A model generated the notes under the pieces. It did no database searches. It was not told where the DNA came from and saw only the letters and a program-made list of their open reading frames with translations. This document shows positions 1-8,917 of a stretch of 64,000 nt of DNA, piece by piece (the stretch's first letter is position 1; each line of letters starts with the position of its first letter). The position numbers and the translations under genes are program-made. This stretch comes from Microbacterium sp. SLBN-146 (lineage in GTDB: Bacteria > Actinomycetota > Actinomycetes > Actinomycetales > Microbacteriaceae), in the NCBI RefSeq assembly GCF_006715145.1, contig NZ_VFMR01000001.1, positions 2,294,001 through 2,358,000 of the forward strand, written 5' to 3'.

Positions 1-134
1 ACGGGCACCAGAAGGAAGACGCCCAGGATGACGAGTACCGGGAGAGTGAAGACCCATCCCGCCAGCGTCTCGCCGCGCCGCAGACCCGAGCGGGGTCTGC
101 GGTCGCGGCGCGGCGCCGTAGCCAGTGCAGTCAT
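1..134 (-). CDS. Sugar ABC transporter permease, N-terminus only (runs off the left edge)
   Basis: The leftward frame starts at an ATG (134) eight bases after the stop of the solute-binding protein gene and runs off the window. About 44 residues are visible: a basic, arginine-rich cytoplasmic head followed from about residue 26 by a hydrophobic stretch (GWVFTLPVLVILGVFLLVP), the usual first membrane span of MalF/UgpA-type permeases. Its position directly after a binding-protein gene, in the same direction, fits the common order binding protein, MalF-type permease, MalG-type permease. The assignment rests on this context plus the first membrane segment; no permease signature loop is in the window. 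The substrate is unknown. Confidence 0.7.
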   Translation of the reverse strand, partial: MTALATAPRRDRRPRSGLRRGETLAGWVFTLPVLVILGVFLLVP

Positions 135-142
135 GCGTCGAC

Positions 143-1405
143 TCAGCCCACGACGGCTTCGGTGTTGGACTGGACGGTGTCGAGGATCTGCTGCGGGTCA
201 GCCGCCTTCAGGTTCTCGAGCGCCGCATTGAAGTCGGAGATGACCGCCGCGATGCCGTCGTTGGTCGGGACTCCCTGCGCGTAGTCCGCTGCCGCGAGGA
301 ACGCCGCGAGCTCGGAGTTGTCAGAGGTCCACTGATCGGCGGCGGACTCGACGGGAGGCATGGGGCCGAAGGCATCCGAGAAGGCGAGAACCTGCTCCGT
401 GCTCGTGAGGTACTCCACGAGGTCGAGGGCGGCTTCCTGGTTCGGGCTGTCAGCGGCCATACCCCAGCAGTTCGTGAACTGCAGCGTGCCCTGGCCCGCC
501 GGTCCGGCGGGGAGCTCCGCCACGATGTACTCGACGGCGGGGAAGTCGTTCTCCATGGCGCCCGTGATCCAGTTGCCCTCGATCACCATCGCCGCCTGCT
601 CCTTGCCGAAGGCCTCGCCGCCCCAGCCCGCGCCGAGGTCGATCGTCGCGTAGCCGAACGTTCCCGAGGCGAGCTGCTCCTTGACGAAGGTGAGCGCCTC
701 GAGGTTCTCGGGGCTGTCCGCCGTCGCCTCGGTCCCGTCCTCGCTCACGAGAGAGCCGCCGGCCTGTGCCATGAATGCGCCGACCCTCTGGTATTCCGCG
801 CCGAAGGCGAGACCCGTCACGCCGTCGGCTGTCAGGGTCTGAGCGACGGATGCCAGCTCATCCCAGGTGGTGGGGATGTCCGCATCGGTGAGGCCCGCGG
901 CCTCCCACAGACGCGTGTTGATGATGAGCCCGAGGGTCGAGAAGTCTTTGGGGGCGCAGTAGAACTCGTCCTCGTACGTGAAGTTGGACACGAGCGACGG
1001 GTAGAAGTCGTCCTTGTTGGACAGCAGATCGCCGTAGGGAGTGAGCGATCCGTTGGAGGCGTAGCCGGCCAGCGCTTCAGGAGCGAGGTAGAACAGGTCG
1101 GGCGGCGACCCTGCGGCGAATCCCTGCGACAGCTCCTGCGACAGGTCGCTCGCCGCAACGACGTCCGCGTCGATTCCCGACTCGGCCGACCATGCCGCGA
1201 CGGCTTCGGTGACGGCGTCGGTCTCGGCGTCGCCCGATGATCCGATAAGGATGGTCAGCGCGTCATCCGATGAGGTCAGCTCGCCCGAACCCGCCTCACC
1301 GCCGCCCGAATCGCTGAAACCCGACCCGCATCCCGTGAGCACCAGAGCGCTCGCCGTCGCGAGCGCACCGATTCCGACGATTGTTCGTGCCGTGCTGCGT
1401 GCCAT
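143..1405 (-). CDS. Extracellular carbohydrate ABC transporter solute-binding lipoprotein
   Basis: This 420-residue protein is a family-1 type sugar-binding protein that would capture an oligosaccharide outside the cell and deliver it to the permease encoded just downstream. A lipoprotein signal is clear: a basic start, a hydrophobic core and lipobox LTGC at residues 23-26. The mature part carries hallmarks of the family, such as GKEQAAMVIEGNW and a C-terminal TSTEQVLAFSDAFG helix. An upstream in-frame ATG at 1426 exists, but the ATG at 1405 is preceded by a good AAGGAG ribosome site and begins the signal peptide, so I use 1405. The gene is divergent from a LacI regulator and preceded by tandem operator-like sequences, so induction by its substrate is likely. 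The sugar itself cannot be read from sequence. Confidence 0.9.
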   Translation of the reverse strand: MARSTARTIVGIGALATASALVLTGCGSGFSDSGGGEAGSGELTSSDDALTILIGSSGDAETDAVTEAVAAWSAESGIDADVVAASDLSQELSQGFAAGSPPDLFYLAPEALAGYASNGSLTPYGDLLSNKDDFYPSLVSNFTYEDEFYCAPKDFSTLGLIINTRLWEAAGLTDADIPTTWDELASVAQTLTADGVTGLAFGAEYQRVGAFMAQAGGSLVSEDGTEATADSPENLEALTFVKEQLASGTFGYATIDLGAGWGGEAFGKEQAAMVIEGNWITGAMENDFPAVEYIVAELPAGPAGQGTLQFTNCWGMAADSPNQEAALDLVEYLTSTEQVLAFSDAFGPMPPVESAADQWTSDNSELAAFLAAADYAQGVPTNDGIAAVISDFNAALENLKAADPQQILDTVQSNTEAVVG

Positions 1406-1430
1406 GACAATCTCCTTCGATATCAAGGGG

Positions 1431-1457
1431 TTGAACGATCAAACTTTGAACGATCAA
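1431..1457. promoter_or_regulatory. Tandem LacI-type operators
   Basis: The 12-mer TTGAACGATCAA occurs at 1431-1442 and again at 1446-1457, a 15-bp period. Each is a near-palindrome centred on CG, the usual form of LacI-family half-sites. They lie between the binding-protein start (1405) and the LacI gene (1561). A weaker related sequence (TTGATATCGAAG on the minus strand) lies closer to the binding-protein gene. Binding by the neighbouring LacI protein is inferred. Confidence 0.65.
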
Positions 1458-1509
1458 AATCTCTCGTGGACAAACTAAGCTCGGGATGCGCCGATGTCAA
1501 GCGCGTTGC

Positions 1510-1515
1510 TAGCCT
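1510..1515 (+). promoter_or_regulatory. Possible -10 hexamer for the LacI gene
   Basis: TAGCCT matches the actinobacterial TANNNT -10 form and would start transcription about 40 bases before the LacI ATG, leaving room for the AGAAGGAG ribosome site. No convincing -35 is seen. Confidence 0.3.
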
Positions 1516-1560
1516 GTCCCTCGTCCGAGTGCAGGTGCCACGTCGAGAGAAGGAGCGGGC

Positions 1561-2571
1561 ATGGCGAAGTCGCCCACCGTCGAAGACGTCGCGCTCGCCG
1601 CCGGCGTCTCGCGGCAGACCGTCTCGAACGTCCTGAACACGCCCGCCGTCGTGAAGGCGTCGACCCGCGAGCGCGTCGAGAACGCCATCTCGCAGCTCGG
1701 CTACCGACGCTCGGCGGCGGCGCGGCAGCTGCGGACACGGCGGAGCTCCACGATCGGCATCCATCTGGATCCGTACGCCGGCGGAATCTCCGGCGTCGTC
1801 CTGGACCGCTTCGTGCACGCGCTCACGGAACGCGCCGGCGACCGCGGCATGCGCATCCAGCTCTACGCCGCGCGCACCCCCACCGACGAGATCGAACGTA
1901 TGCGCGAGCTCGCCGACGGCGGCGAGATCGATGCCGTCGTCATCACGGGCACCTTCCACGGCGACCCGCGGACGCAGTGGCTTCTCGCGCACGAAGTGCC
2001 CTTCGTGTCGTTCGGCCGACCGTGGGGCGAGGATGACGTCGCGTCTCCCGCTCACCTGTGGGTCGACGTCGACGGCGCCTCCGGCACCGCCGCGGCCACG
2101 CGCCATGCGCTCGCCCACGCGGGGTCCCACGTCGCCTTCCTCGGTTGGCCCACCGGCTCGGGAACGGGTGACGACCGCGAGCGCGGGTGGCGCGACGCAC
2201 TCGCTGCGGAGGGCTTGCGGATGCCGCGAGTCGCCGTCGACGAGGGCGTCGGGCGCGCCCGGGCAGCCGTTGCCGACCTGATCGCGTCGGACGATCGGAT
2301 CGATGCCATCGTGTGCGCGAGCGACTCTCTGGCCATCGGCGCACACCTCGCGACGACGGCGGCCGGGCGGGCCGAGCTCCCCATCTACGGCTTCGACAAC
2401 ACGCCGGCCGTCGAGGCGCTCGGGATCTCCAGCGTCGAGCAGCTTCCCGAGAAGGTCGCATCGGGCGTGCTCGATCTGCTCATGGGGCCGACCGGCCGGG
2501 TCGTCGTGCCCCGCGAAGCGAGCGCGAACGCGGCGCACGTGCTCGTCGAGCCTCGGCTCGTCGTGCGCTGA
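1561..2571 (+). CDS. LacI family transcriptional regulator
   Basis: A 336-residue LacI/GalR repressor. Residues 4-24 form the classical helix-turn-helix (VEDVALAAGVSRQTVSNVLN) followed by the hinge (GYRRSAAARQLRTRRS). The rest is a periplasmic-binding-like effector domain, with the typical DAIVCASDSLAIGAH segment near residue 250. An AGAAGGAG ribosome site precedes the ATG. It is divergent from the sugar ABC operon and the intergenic region holds two palindromic operators, so it most likely represses that operon and is released by the transported sugar or a catabolite. Length is normal for the family. Confidence 0.93.
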   Translation: MAKSPTVEDVALAAGVSRQTVSNVLNTPAVVKASTRERVENAISQLGYRRSAAARQLRTRRSSTIGIHLDPYAGGISGVVLDRFVHALTERAGDRGMRIQLYAARTPTDEIERMRELADGGEIDAVVITGTFHGDPRTQWLLAHEVPFVSFGRPWGEDDVASPAHLWVDVDGASGTAAATRHALAHAGSHVAFLGWPTGSGTGDDRERGWRDALAAEGLRMPRVAVDEGVGRARAAVADLIASDDRIDAIVCASDSLAIGAHLATTAAGRAELPIYGFDNTPAVEALGISSVEQLPEKVASGVLDLLMGPTGRVVVPREASANAAHVLVEPRLVVR

Positions 2572-2572
2572 G

Positions 2573-3331
2573 TCACCCGCCGAGGCGCCGGGCGAGCGTC
2601 GTCGCTGCGTGGATCACGAGCGCGCTGAGGGCTTCGGCATCCGCGTCGGAGTCGGCGGTGAACGTCACGGCGATCGCGGCGGCCGGCCACCCGGCATGGT
2701 CGCGGACGACCGCTCCGATCGATCGGAGGCCGAGCGTCACCTCGCCGTCTTCGGTGGCGTAGCCGCGGGATCGTGCGTCGCGGAGCACGTCGCGCAGCTC
2801 TCCCGGGCGCTGCGGACCCCGGCCCGTGCGATCAGCGAAGGCGCCGGCATCCGGATACAGCGCCCGCACCTGCTCGCGGGGGAGTGCCGCGAGCATCGCA
2901 CGCCCCGTCGCCGTGAGGTGAGCGGGGAGGCGCACGCCGACGTCGGTCACGAGAGCGGGTCTGCGGGACGCGCGTTCCTCGACGATGTACAGAACATCGC
3001 GGCCGTGCATGACGGCGAGATGCGCGCTCTCGTGCGCCCGGTCGACGAGGTCGGCGAGCACGGGGCGACCGAGGCGCGCGAGGGGCTCCTGCCGCGCGTA
3101 ACCGCCCGCGAGCTCGAACGCGGCGATCCCGACGCCCCACCGTCGCGCTTCGGGAAGGTGCACGACGAACGCGTGCTCCTGCAGCGTCGCGAGCAGGTGG
3201 TACACCGTCGAGCGGGGGAGATCGAGCGCCGTCGCGATCGTCCGCGCCGGAACCGGCCCTCGCTGACTCGCGAGATAGGTCAGGATCCGCAGGGTCTGGT
3301 CGGCCGCGGGCACTTGCGTCTTGTCTGGCAT
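2573..3331 (-). CDS. IclR family transcriptional regulator
   Basis: 252 residues. The N-terminal winged helix-turn-helix (TLRILTYLASQRGPVPARTIATALDLPRSTVYHLLATL, about residues 12-50) is followed by an IclR effector domain (VRLPAHLTATGRAMLAALP and a C-terminal AAIAVTF segment). A longer frame reaches back to 3541, but it would run into the divergent hutH gene, and the ATG at 3331 gives the normal family length. Convergent with the LacI gene, whose stop is one base away. Because it is divergent from hutH-hutU with only 61 bases between, it is the natural candidate regulator of histidine degradation here, in place of the GntR-type HutC of proteobacteria. That role is inferred from position. Confidence 0.9.
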   Translation of the reverse strand: MPDKTQVPAADQTLRILTYLASQRGPVPARTIATALDLPRSTVYHLLATLQEHAFVVHLPEARRWGVGIAAFELAGGYARQEPLARLGRPVLADLVDRAHESAHLAVMHGRDVLYIVEERASRRPALVTDVGVRLPAHLTATGRAMLAALPREQVRALYPDAGAFADRTGRGPQRPGELRDVLRDARSRGYATEDGEVTLGLRSIGAVVRDHAGWPAAAIAVTFTADSDADAEALSALVIHAATTLARRLGG

Positions 3332-3360
3332 CTCAGACACAGGATGCCACGGCTGCCTGC

Positions 3361-3378
3361 CGCCGGGGAACTCCGGCG
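3361..3378. promoter_or_regulatory. Inverted repeat between IclR gene and hutH
   Basis: CGCCGG (3361-3366) and CCGGCG (3373-3378) form an inverted repeat with a 6-base spacer, 15 bases before the hutH ATG. Placement fits an operator for the divergent IclR-type regulator, but short GC-rich palindromes are common in this genome. Confidence 0.3.
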
Positions 3379-3392
3379 TGTGGAATCGACGC

Positions 3393-4970
3393 ATGACCTC
3401 GCGCCCGCCCGCTCCTCCCGTCGTCGTCGTGGGTGCCGTTCCGCTCGCGCCCGCCGATGTCGTCGCCGTCGCACGCCACGGTGCGCGTATCGAGCTCGAC
3501 GGGGCCGCGATGGACCGGGTCGCGGCATCCCGTGCCCTCATCGAGGCGCTCGCCGACGACCCGCAGCCGCACTACGGCGTCTCGACGGGATTCGGCGCCC
3601 TTGCAACGACGTTCATCGCCCCCGAGCGGCGCCGGCAGCTGCAGCTGAGCCTCATCCGCTCCCACGCGGCCGGCACCGGCGCGGAAGTCGAGGACGAGGT
3701 CGTCCGTGCACTTCAGCTCCTGCGACTTCAGACCCTCGCGACGGGACGGACGGGCGTCCGCCCCGTCGTCGTGGAGACCTACGCCGACATGCTCAACGCG
3801 GGCATCACTCCGATCGTCCGCGAGTACGGCTCCCTCGGCTGCTCGGGCGATCTCGCACCGCTCTCGCACGTCGCGCTCGCGGCGATCGGCGAGGGCGACG
3901 TGCGCGTCGCGGGCCAGACCGTGTCGGCAGTCGACGCGCTCGCCGCCGCCGGGATCCCGCCACTCGTGCTCGAGGAGAAGGAAGGCCTCGCGCTCATCAA
4001 CGGCACCGACGGGATGCTCGGGATGCTCCTTCTCGCGCTCCATGACATCGAGATGCTCCTCGATACGGCCGATCTCGCCGCCGCGATGTCGGTCGAGGCG
4101 CAGCTGGGGACGGACGCCGTCTTCGCCGCCGATCTCATGGCGCTCCGGCCTCAGCTCGGTCAGGCGACGTCAGCGGCCAACATGAGGGCCTCCCTGCGCG
4201 ATTCGCCCCTCGTCGCGTCGCACAAGGACCCCGCCGAGTGCACGCGCGTGCAGGACGCGTACTCCCTCCGCTGCTCGCCGCAGGTGCACGGTGCCGCGCG
4301 GGACACCGCGGCGCACGCGGCCCTCGTGGCATCCCGTGAGCTCGCGTCGGCGGTCGACAACCCCGTCGTGACGCTCGACGGGCGGGTCGAGTCGAACGGG
4401 AACTTCCACGGCGCGCCCGTCGCGTACGTGCTCGATTTCCTCGCGATCGCGGTCGCCGACGTGGCATCCATCTCGGAGCGCCGTACCGACCGCGCCCTGG
4501 ATCCCGCGCGCAGCCACGGGCTCCCGCCCTTCCTCGCGGAAGAGGTCGGTGTCGATTCGGGACTCATGATCGCCCAATATGCCGCTGCCGGCATCGTCTC
4601 GGAGCTCAAGCGGCTCGCGGTTCCCGCATCCGTCGACTCGATCCCCTCCTCGGCCATGCAGGAGGATCACGTGTCGATGGGATGGGCGGCGGCTCGCAAG
4701 CTTCGCCGGAGCGTCGACGGGCTCTCCCGCGTCCTGGCGATCGAGCTCGTCACGGCGGCGCGCGCGCTCGACCTGCGTGCGCCGCTCCAGGCTGGACCCG
4801 TCACGGGTGCCGTCCGGAGCTTCCTCCGCAACGCCGGGATCGGGGGCCCGGGACCCGACAGGTTCCTCTCTCCCGAACTCGAGGCCGCCGCGCAGCTCGT
4901 CGGTTCGGGCGAGGTCGCCCGCGTCGCGGCATCCGTCACCCCGCACAACGGAGGGGATCCGCGATCATGA
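3393..4970 (+). CDS. hutH: Histidine ammonia-lyase
   Basis: 525 residues. Removes ammonia from L-histidine to give urocanate, the first step of histidine degradation, in the cytoplasm. The catalytic tyrosine segment YGVSTGFG begins at residue 61. The sequence that cyclises into the MIO cofactor is at 150-152 within [14 protein letters not shown]. It reads Cys-Ser-Gly rather than the commoner Ala-Ser-Gly; this variant can still cyclise and occurs in some family members. Further signatures are [14 protein letters not shown] and [16 protein letters not shown] start at 3321 would overlap the divergent IclR gene, so ATG 3393 is preferred. Followed 73 bases later by hutU, with which it forms an operon. 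Confidence 0.95.
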   Translation: MTSRPPAPPVVVVGAVPLAPADVVAVARHGARIELDGAAMDRVAASRALIEALADDPQPHYGVSTGFGALATTFIAPERRRQLQLSLIRSHAAGTGAEVEDEVVRALQLLRLQTLATGRTGVRPVVVETYADMLNAGITPIVREYGSLGCSGDLAPLSHVALAAIGEGDVRVAGQTVSAVDALAAAGIPPLVLEEKEGLALINGTDGMLGMLLLALHDIEMLLDTADLAAAMSVEAQLGTDAVFAADLMALRPQLGQATSAANMRASLRDSPLVASHKDPAECTRVQDAYSLRCSPQVHGAARDTAAHAALVASRELASAVDNPVVTLDGRVESNGNFHGAPVAYVLDFLAIAVADVASISERRTDRALDPARSHGLPPFLAEEVGVDSGLMIAQYAAAGIVSELKRLAVPASVDSIPSSAMQEDHVSMGWAAARKLRRSVDGLSRVLAIELVTAARALDLRAPLQAGPVTGAVRSFLRNAGIGGPGPDRFLSPELEAAAQLVGSGEVARVAASVTPHNGGDPRS

Positions 4971-5043
4971 GGACCTCTCTCGCGCTTTCGGCCCTCAGAA
5001 ACGCCGATCTCCTCAGAAACGACGACCACGAAGGAGCTGCACG

Positions 5044-6714
5044 ATGACCGATCGCCACATCCGCGCCGCGCGCGGACCGCAGCGCACCGCGAAGAGCTGG
5101 GGCGCGGAAGCGGCCAAGCGCATGCTCATGAACAACCTCGATCCCGAGGTGGCAGAGCACCCGGAGAATCTCGTGGTCTACGGCGGCACGGGACGCGCAG
5201 CGCGCAGTTGGGAGGCCTTCGACGCGATCGTGCGCACGCTCGACGAACTCGAACCCGACGAGACGCTCCTCGTCCAGTCGGGGAAGCCCGTCGGCGTCTT
5301 CCGCACGCACGAGTGGGCGCCGCGCGTGCTCATCGCCAACTCGAACCTCGTCGGGGAATGGGCGACGTGGCCCGAATTCCGACGTCTCGAGGAACTCGGC
5401 CTCACGATGTACGGCCAGATGACGGCCGGATCCTGGATCTACATCGGCACCCAGGGGATCCTGCAGGGCACGTACGAGACGTTCGCCGCCGTCGCCCGGT
5501 CTCTCGCCGCGCGGGACGGCCGTGACGAGGCGACGGCAGACCTCGCCGGCACCCTCACGCTCACGGGCGGATGCGGCGGGATGGGCGGCGCGCAGCCGCT
5601 CGCGGTCACCCTCAACGGCGGCGCCGTCCTCATCGTGGACGTCGACGAGTCGCGGCTCGCGCGCCGTGTCGCCCACGGCTACCTCGACGAGTACACGACG
5701 GATCTGGATGCCGCGATCGCCAGGGTCGTCGCAGCCCGTGACGCCCGTGAAGCCGTCTCGGTCGGGGTTGTCGGCAACGCCGCCGAGGTCTTCGGCGATC
5801 TGCTGCTTCGTGGTACGCCGATCGACATCGTGACCGACCAGACGAGTGCCCACGATCCGCTCGCCTACCTCCCGGTGGGCGTGCCCTTCGAGCGCTGGCG
5901 CGAGGAAGCCGACCGGGATCCCGAAGGGTTCACCGCCCGCGCGCGGGGTTCGATGGCGAAGCAGGTCGCCGCGATGGTCGGGTTCCAGCGTGCCGGCGCC
6001 GAGGTGTTCGACTACGGCAACTCGATCCGCGCCGAGGCGAAGCTCGGCGGGTTCGACGGCGCCTTCGCGTTCCCCGGTTTCGTGCCCGCCTACATCCGCC
6101 CGCAGTTCGCGGAAGGGCGCGGACCGTTCCGCTGGGTCGCGCTGTCGGGAGACCCCGAGGACATCCGCAAGACGGACGAAGCGGTCAAGGCGCTCTTCCC
6201 CGACAACGCGGCGCTCGTCCGCTGGCTCGACAAGGCGGGTGATGCCGTGCACTTCGAAGGCCTCCCCGCCCGGATCTGCTGGCTCGGCTATCAGGAGCGG
6301 CACCTCGCGGGACTGAAGTTCAACGAGATGGTGGCGTCGGGCGAACTGTCTGCGCCCATCGTGATCGGTCGCGACCACCTCGACGCGGGCTCGGTCGCTT
6401 CGCCCTATCGCGAGACGGAGGCGATGGCCGACGGCTCGGACGCGATCGCCGACTGGCCGCTCCTCAACGCGCTTCTCAACACGGCATCCGGTGCCTCGTG
6501 GGTCTCGATCCACCACGGCGGGGGCGTCGGCATCGGGCGATCGATCCACGCGGGACAGGTGACCGTCGCCGACGGTTCGCCGCTCGCGGCCGAGAAGCTC
6601 GCGCGCGTGCTCGTCAACGATCCCGGCACGGGCGTCATGCGGCACGTCGACGCGGGCTACGACCGCGCGCGCGAGGTCGCCCGCGAACGGGGTCTCACGG
6701 TGCCGATGCTCTAG
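5044..6714 (+). CDS. hutU: Urocanate hydratase
   Basis: 556 residues, the usual family length. Converts urocanate to imidazolonepropionate using NAD+ as a tightly bound electrophilic cofactor. The glycine-rich NAD-binding motif [12 protein letters not shown] lies near residues 174-185 and the catalytic cysteine segment ICWLGYQER near 411. Start ATG has a strong AAGGAG eight bases upstream. Together with hutH it gives the first two steps of histidine use; hutI and the formiminoglutamate steps are not in this window. The 73-base gap after hutH contains an 11-base direct repeat CCTCAGAAACG at 4993 and 5011. Its TAG stop shares the palindrome CTAG with the stop of the opposite phosphatase gene, so the two convergent genes overlap by four bases. 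Confidence 0.96.
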   Translation: MTDRHIRAARGPQRTAKSWGAEAAKRMLMNNLDPEVAEHPENLVVYGGTGRAARSWEAFDAIVRTLDELEPDETLLVQSGKPVGVFRTHEWAPRVLIANSNLVGEWATWPEFRRLEELGLTMYGQMTAGSWIYIGTQGILQGTYETFAAVARSLAARDGRDEATADLAGTLTLTGGCGGMGGAQPLAVTLNGGAVLIVDVDESRLARRVAHGYLDEYTTDLDAAIARVVAARDAREAVSVGVVGNAAEVFGDLLLRGTPIDIVTDQTSAHDPLAYLPVGVPFERWREEADRDPEGFTARARGSMAKQVAAMVGFQRAGAEVFDYGNSIRAEAKLGGFDGAFAFPGFVPAYIRPQFAEGRGPFRWVALSGDPEDIRKTDEAVKALFPDNAALVRWLDKAGDAVHFEGLPARICWLGYQERHLAGLKFNEMVASGELSAPIVIGRDHLDAGSVASPYRETEAMADGSDAIADWPLLNALLNTASGASWVSIHHGGGVGIGRSIHAGQVTVADGSPLAAEKLARVLVNDPGTGVMRHVDAGYDRAREVARERGLTVPML

Positions 6715-7184
6715 CGGGGTGTCTCCCACGTCCATTCGTCGGGGTCGATGCTCGTCGCGACGTCCCAGTCGGACGCTTCCCATTCGAAGCGGGCGACAGC
6801 GCAGGTCGGCATGTGGGCGATCTCGCCGTTCGACAGTTCACCGGCGAGAACGCTCATCCCCGGGTCGTGCGCCACGACGACGACCGCTCGCGCGTCCGTT
6901 TCGGCGGCGGCACGCAGGAGCACGGGCGCCGGCGCGCCGTACAGTCGCTCCTGCTGTTCGACGGGAACGCCGAGCGCGCCGCTGAAGAAGTCCGCCGTCG
7001 TCGCGGCGCGCAGCGCCGTACTGGAAAGGATCACGTCGGGACGAAAGCCCGTAGCGGCCAGCGCAGACGCCATCCGCGGAGCATCCCGCAGACCCCGGTC
7101 GTTGAGGGGCCGGTCGTGATCGTCGAGCGTGAGGTCCGCCCAGTCGGATTTGGCATGGCGGATGAGAACGAGTCGTGTCGTCAT
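6711..7184 (-). CDS. SixA-like histidine phosphatase family protein
   Basis: 157 residues. Branch-1 histidine phosphatase fold with the phosphate-pocket RHAKSDW motif (nucleophile His10), [13 protein letters not shown] and the second catalytic histidine in [11 protein letters not shown]. Its small size and lack of insertions match SixA-type phosphohistidine phosphatases rather than phosphoglycerate mutase. The substrate in actinobacteria is not established. It is the last gene of a leftward run (7568, 8909, 10078, 10830) and converges on hutU with overlapping stop codons. Confidence 0.88.
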   Translation of the reverse strand: MTTRLVLIRHAKSDWADLTLDDHDRPLNDRGLRDAPRMASALAATGFRPDVILSSTALRAATTADFFSGALGVPVEQQERLYGAPAPVLLRAAAETDARAVVVVAHDPGMSVLAGELSNGEIAHMPTCAVARFEWEASDWDVATSIDPDEWTWETPR

Positions 7185-7220
7185 GGCGAAGTCCCTCCCG
7201 AGCGCGCTGTCACGGCAACG

Positions 7221-7568
7221 CTAGCCCCGATTCGCCACGTACACCCACGCGTCGCGTCCGCTCGCCAGACGTACCGCCACGCGACGGTAGAGCGACACCT
7301 CGTATTCATCCGAGGCCTCGAGCTCGTCCTCCGTCACCCAGAGCACCTTGCCGATGACCTTGTCCCGCGGGCTGTGCGTCACCCGCACGAGCGGGTGGAC
7401 AGAGGCTCCGGAGAGGTCGACCACGCGACGATCCTCGATCTCGACGTAATCGACCGTGTAGCCGGGGAGGACATCGTCTTCGCTGTCGAGGAGGCGCCCA
7501 AACGTGTCGAGCTGCACTTCGGGATACTGAAGCGTCCCGTAGCTGAACAGGAGCTGGTCGGCTGCCAC
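7221..7568 (-). CDS. Gamma-glutamylcyclotransferase (AIG2-like) family protein
   Basis: 115 residues. The N-terminus LLFSYGTLQYPEVQ contains the YGTL signature (residues 10-13) that forms the substrate pocket of the gamma-glutamylcyclotransferase fold. A conserved acidic residue in the ELEASDEYEVSLYRR segment is the likely catalytic glutamate, and the C-terminus DAWVYVANRG is typical. Bacterial members may act on gamma-glutamyl or other small amide-linked compounds; the exact substrate is unknown. It sits 36 bases before the phosphatase gene in the same direction. Confidence 0.85.
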   Translation of the reverse strand: MAADQLLFSYGTLQYPEVQLDTFGRLLDSEDDVLPGYTVDYVEIEDRRVVDLSGASVHPLVRVTHSPRDKVIGKVLWVTEDELEASDEYEVSLYRRVAVRLASGRDAWVYVANRG

Positions 7569-7637
7569 GCGATCAGCGTAACCCCGAGAGTCGCGGGAGC
7601 GAAGAGATCGTCACGCGCCGACATCTGCCGGCTGCCG

Positions 7638-8909
7638 TTAGCCGAGGAACGCGTGCGCGATCGTGTAGATCACGAGGCCCGCAAGGGCGCCGACGATCGT
7701 TCCGTTCAGACGGATGTACTGCAGGTCGCGTCCGACCATGAGTTCGATCTTCTCGGTCGTCTCTTCGGCGTCCCAGTTCTCGACGGTGTCGGTGATGATC
7801 GACGCGATGTCGTGCCGGTACCGATCGACGAGGAACACTGCGGCATCCGTTACCCACGTGTCGACGCGGCGCTGGAGCGCCTGCTCGGTCTGGAGTCGCT
7901 GGCCGATCTCGGCGAGGGCGGATGCCGCGCGGCGACGCAGCGGACTCTCCTGGTCGGCAAGGGAGCGGAGGAGCCCCGCCTTCGCGGTGTTCCACGCCGA
8001 CGCGGCGAGTTCGCGCACGCGCGGGCTGTCGAAGACGGAGGTCTTGGCGTCTTCGAGGCGTCCGATGGTGGCCGGATCGTGCTGGAGATTGACCGCGAGG
8101 CGCGCGAGGTACTGGTCGATCGCGTGCCGAGCAGGATGCTCCGGGTCGGCCTGCACGGCGGCGACGAACTTGACGGCCTCGTTGTAGACCGTGTCGTCGA
8201 CGAGCCGATGCGCGATCGAGGGCACCCAGCCCGGCAGGCGGCGGGAGACGAGCCCCGCGAACGAACCGCGGTTGGCCGCGAGCCACTGTCCGATCGTGTC
8301 GGCGGCGAGATCGACGGCGCCGTGGTGGGCTCCGCTCTCCACGAGCCGCTCGAGCCACTCGCCGACCGGCGGACCCCACTCGGGACTGATGAGGTGCTCG
8401 CGGGCGAGATCTTCGATGACGCCCTGCACGTCATCGTCGCTCAGGGCCGTCAGGACGCTCGCTGCCATGAGCGATCCTTCCGCGGCGACGCGCTCGGCGT
8501 GCGCGGGTACCGCGAGCCACTCGCCCAGGCGCGACGCGATCGGCGTGCGTTCGAGCTTCGTGCGCACGACATCGCCGCGGAGGAACTCGGTCTCGACGAA
8601 CTCGCCCAGATTCTGACCGATCTCGTCCTTGCGGCGCGGGATGATCGCGGTGTGCGGGATGGGGATCCCGAGCGGATGCCGGAACAGCGCCGTCACCGCG
8701 AACCAATCCGCCAGCGCACCCACCATGCCGCCCTCCGCCGCCGCGCGCACATAGGCGAAGGCGGGGATCTGCTGCTGGAGGGCGAAGCCGATGACGAAGA
8801 CGATCGCCATGAAGACGAGGGCGCCGAGGGCGACGCCCTTCATCAGGCGGAGTCCGCGGCGTCGCTCCTGGTCTGCGGGGCTCAGAAGGTGCGTGGGAGT
8901 GCGTGCCAT
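7638..8909 (-). CDS. DUF445 family membrane protein
   Basis: 423 residues. An N-terminal membrane span (VALGALVFMAIVFVIGFALQ, about residues 26-45) is followed by the DUF445 signature GGMVGALADWFAVTALFRHPLGIPIPHTAIIP. The long middle region is mostly amphipathic helix, and the C-terminus has a second span (LNGTIVGALAGLVIYTIAHAFLG). The family is widespread and of unknown biochemical function. The ATG at 8909 lies eight bases after the stop of the acyl-CoA dehydrogenase gene; a longer frame to 9608 is only read-through into that gene. It is probably co-transcribed with the upstream genes. Confidence 0.88.
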   Translation of the reverse strand: MARTPTHLLSPADQERRRGLRLMKGVALGALVFMAIVFVIGFALQQQIPAFAYVRAAAEGGMVGALADWFAVTALFRHPLGIPIPHTAIIPRRKDEIGQNLGEFVETEFLRGDVVRTKLERTPIASRLGEWLAVPAHAERVAAEGSLMAASVLTALSDDDVQGVIEDLAREHLISPEWGPPVGEWLERLVESGAHHGAVDLAADTIGQWLAANRGSFAGLVSRRLPGWVPSIAHRLVDDTVYNEAVKFVAAVQADPEHPARHAIDQYLARLAVNLQHDPATIGRLEDAKTSVFDSPRVRELAASAWNTAKAGLLRSLADQESPLRRRAASALAEIGQRLQTEQALQRRVDTWVTDAAVFLVDRYRHDIASIITDTVENWDAEETTEKIELMVGRDLQYIRLNGTIVGALAGLVIYTIAHAFLG

Positions 8910-8917
8910 GAAGGGGA

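Noticed and set aside
4579..5043. A long open frame in phase with hutU reaching back into hutH
   Set aside because: It is read-through in a different frame of hutH; the ATG at 5044 has a strong ribosome site and gives the family length.
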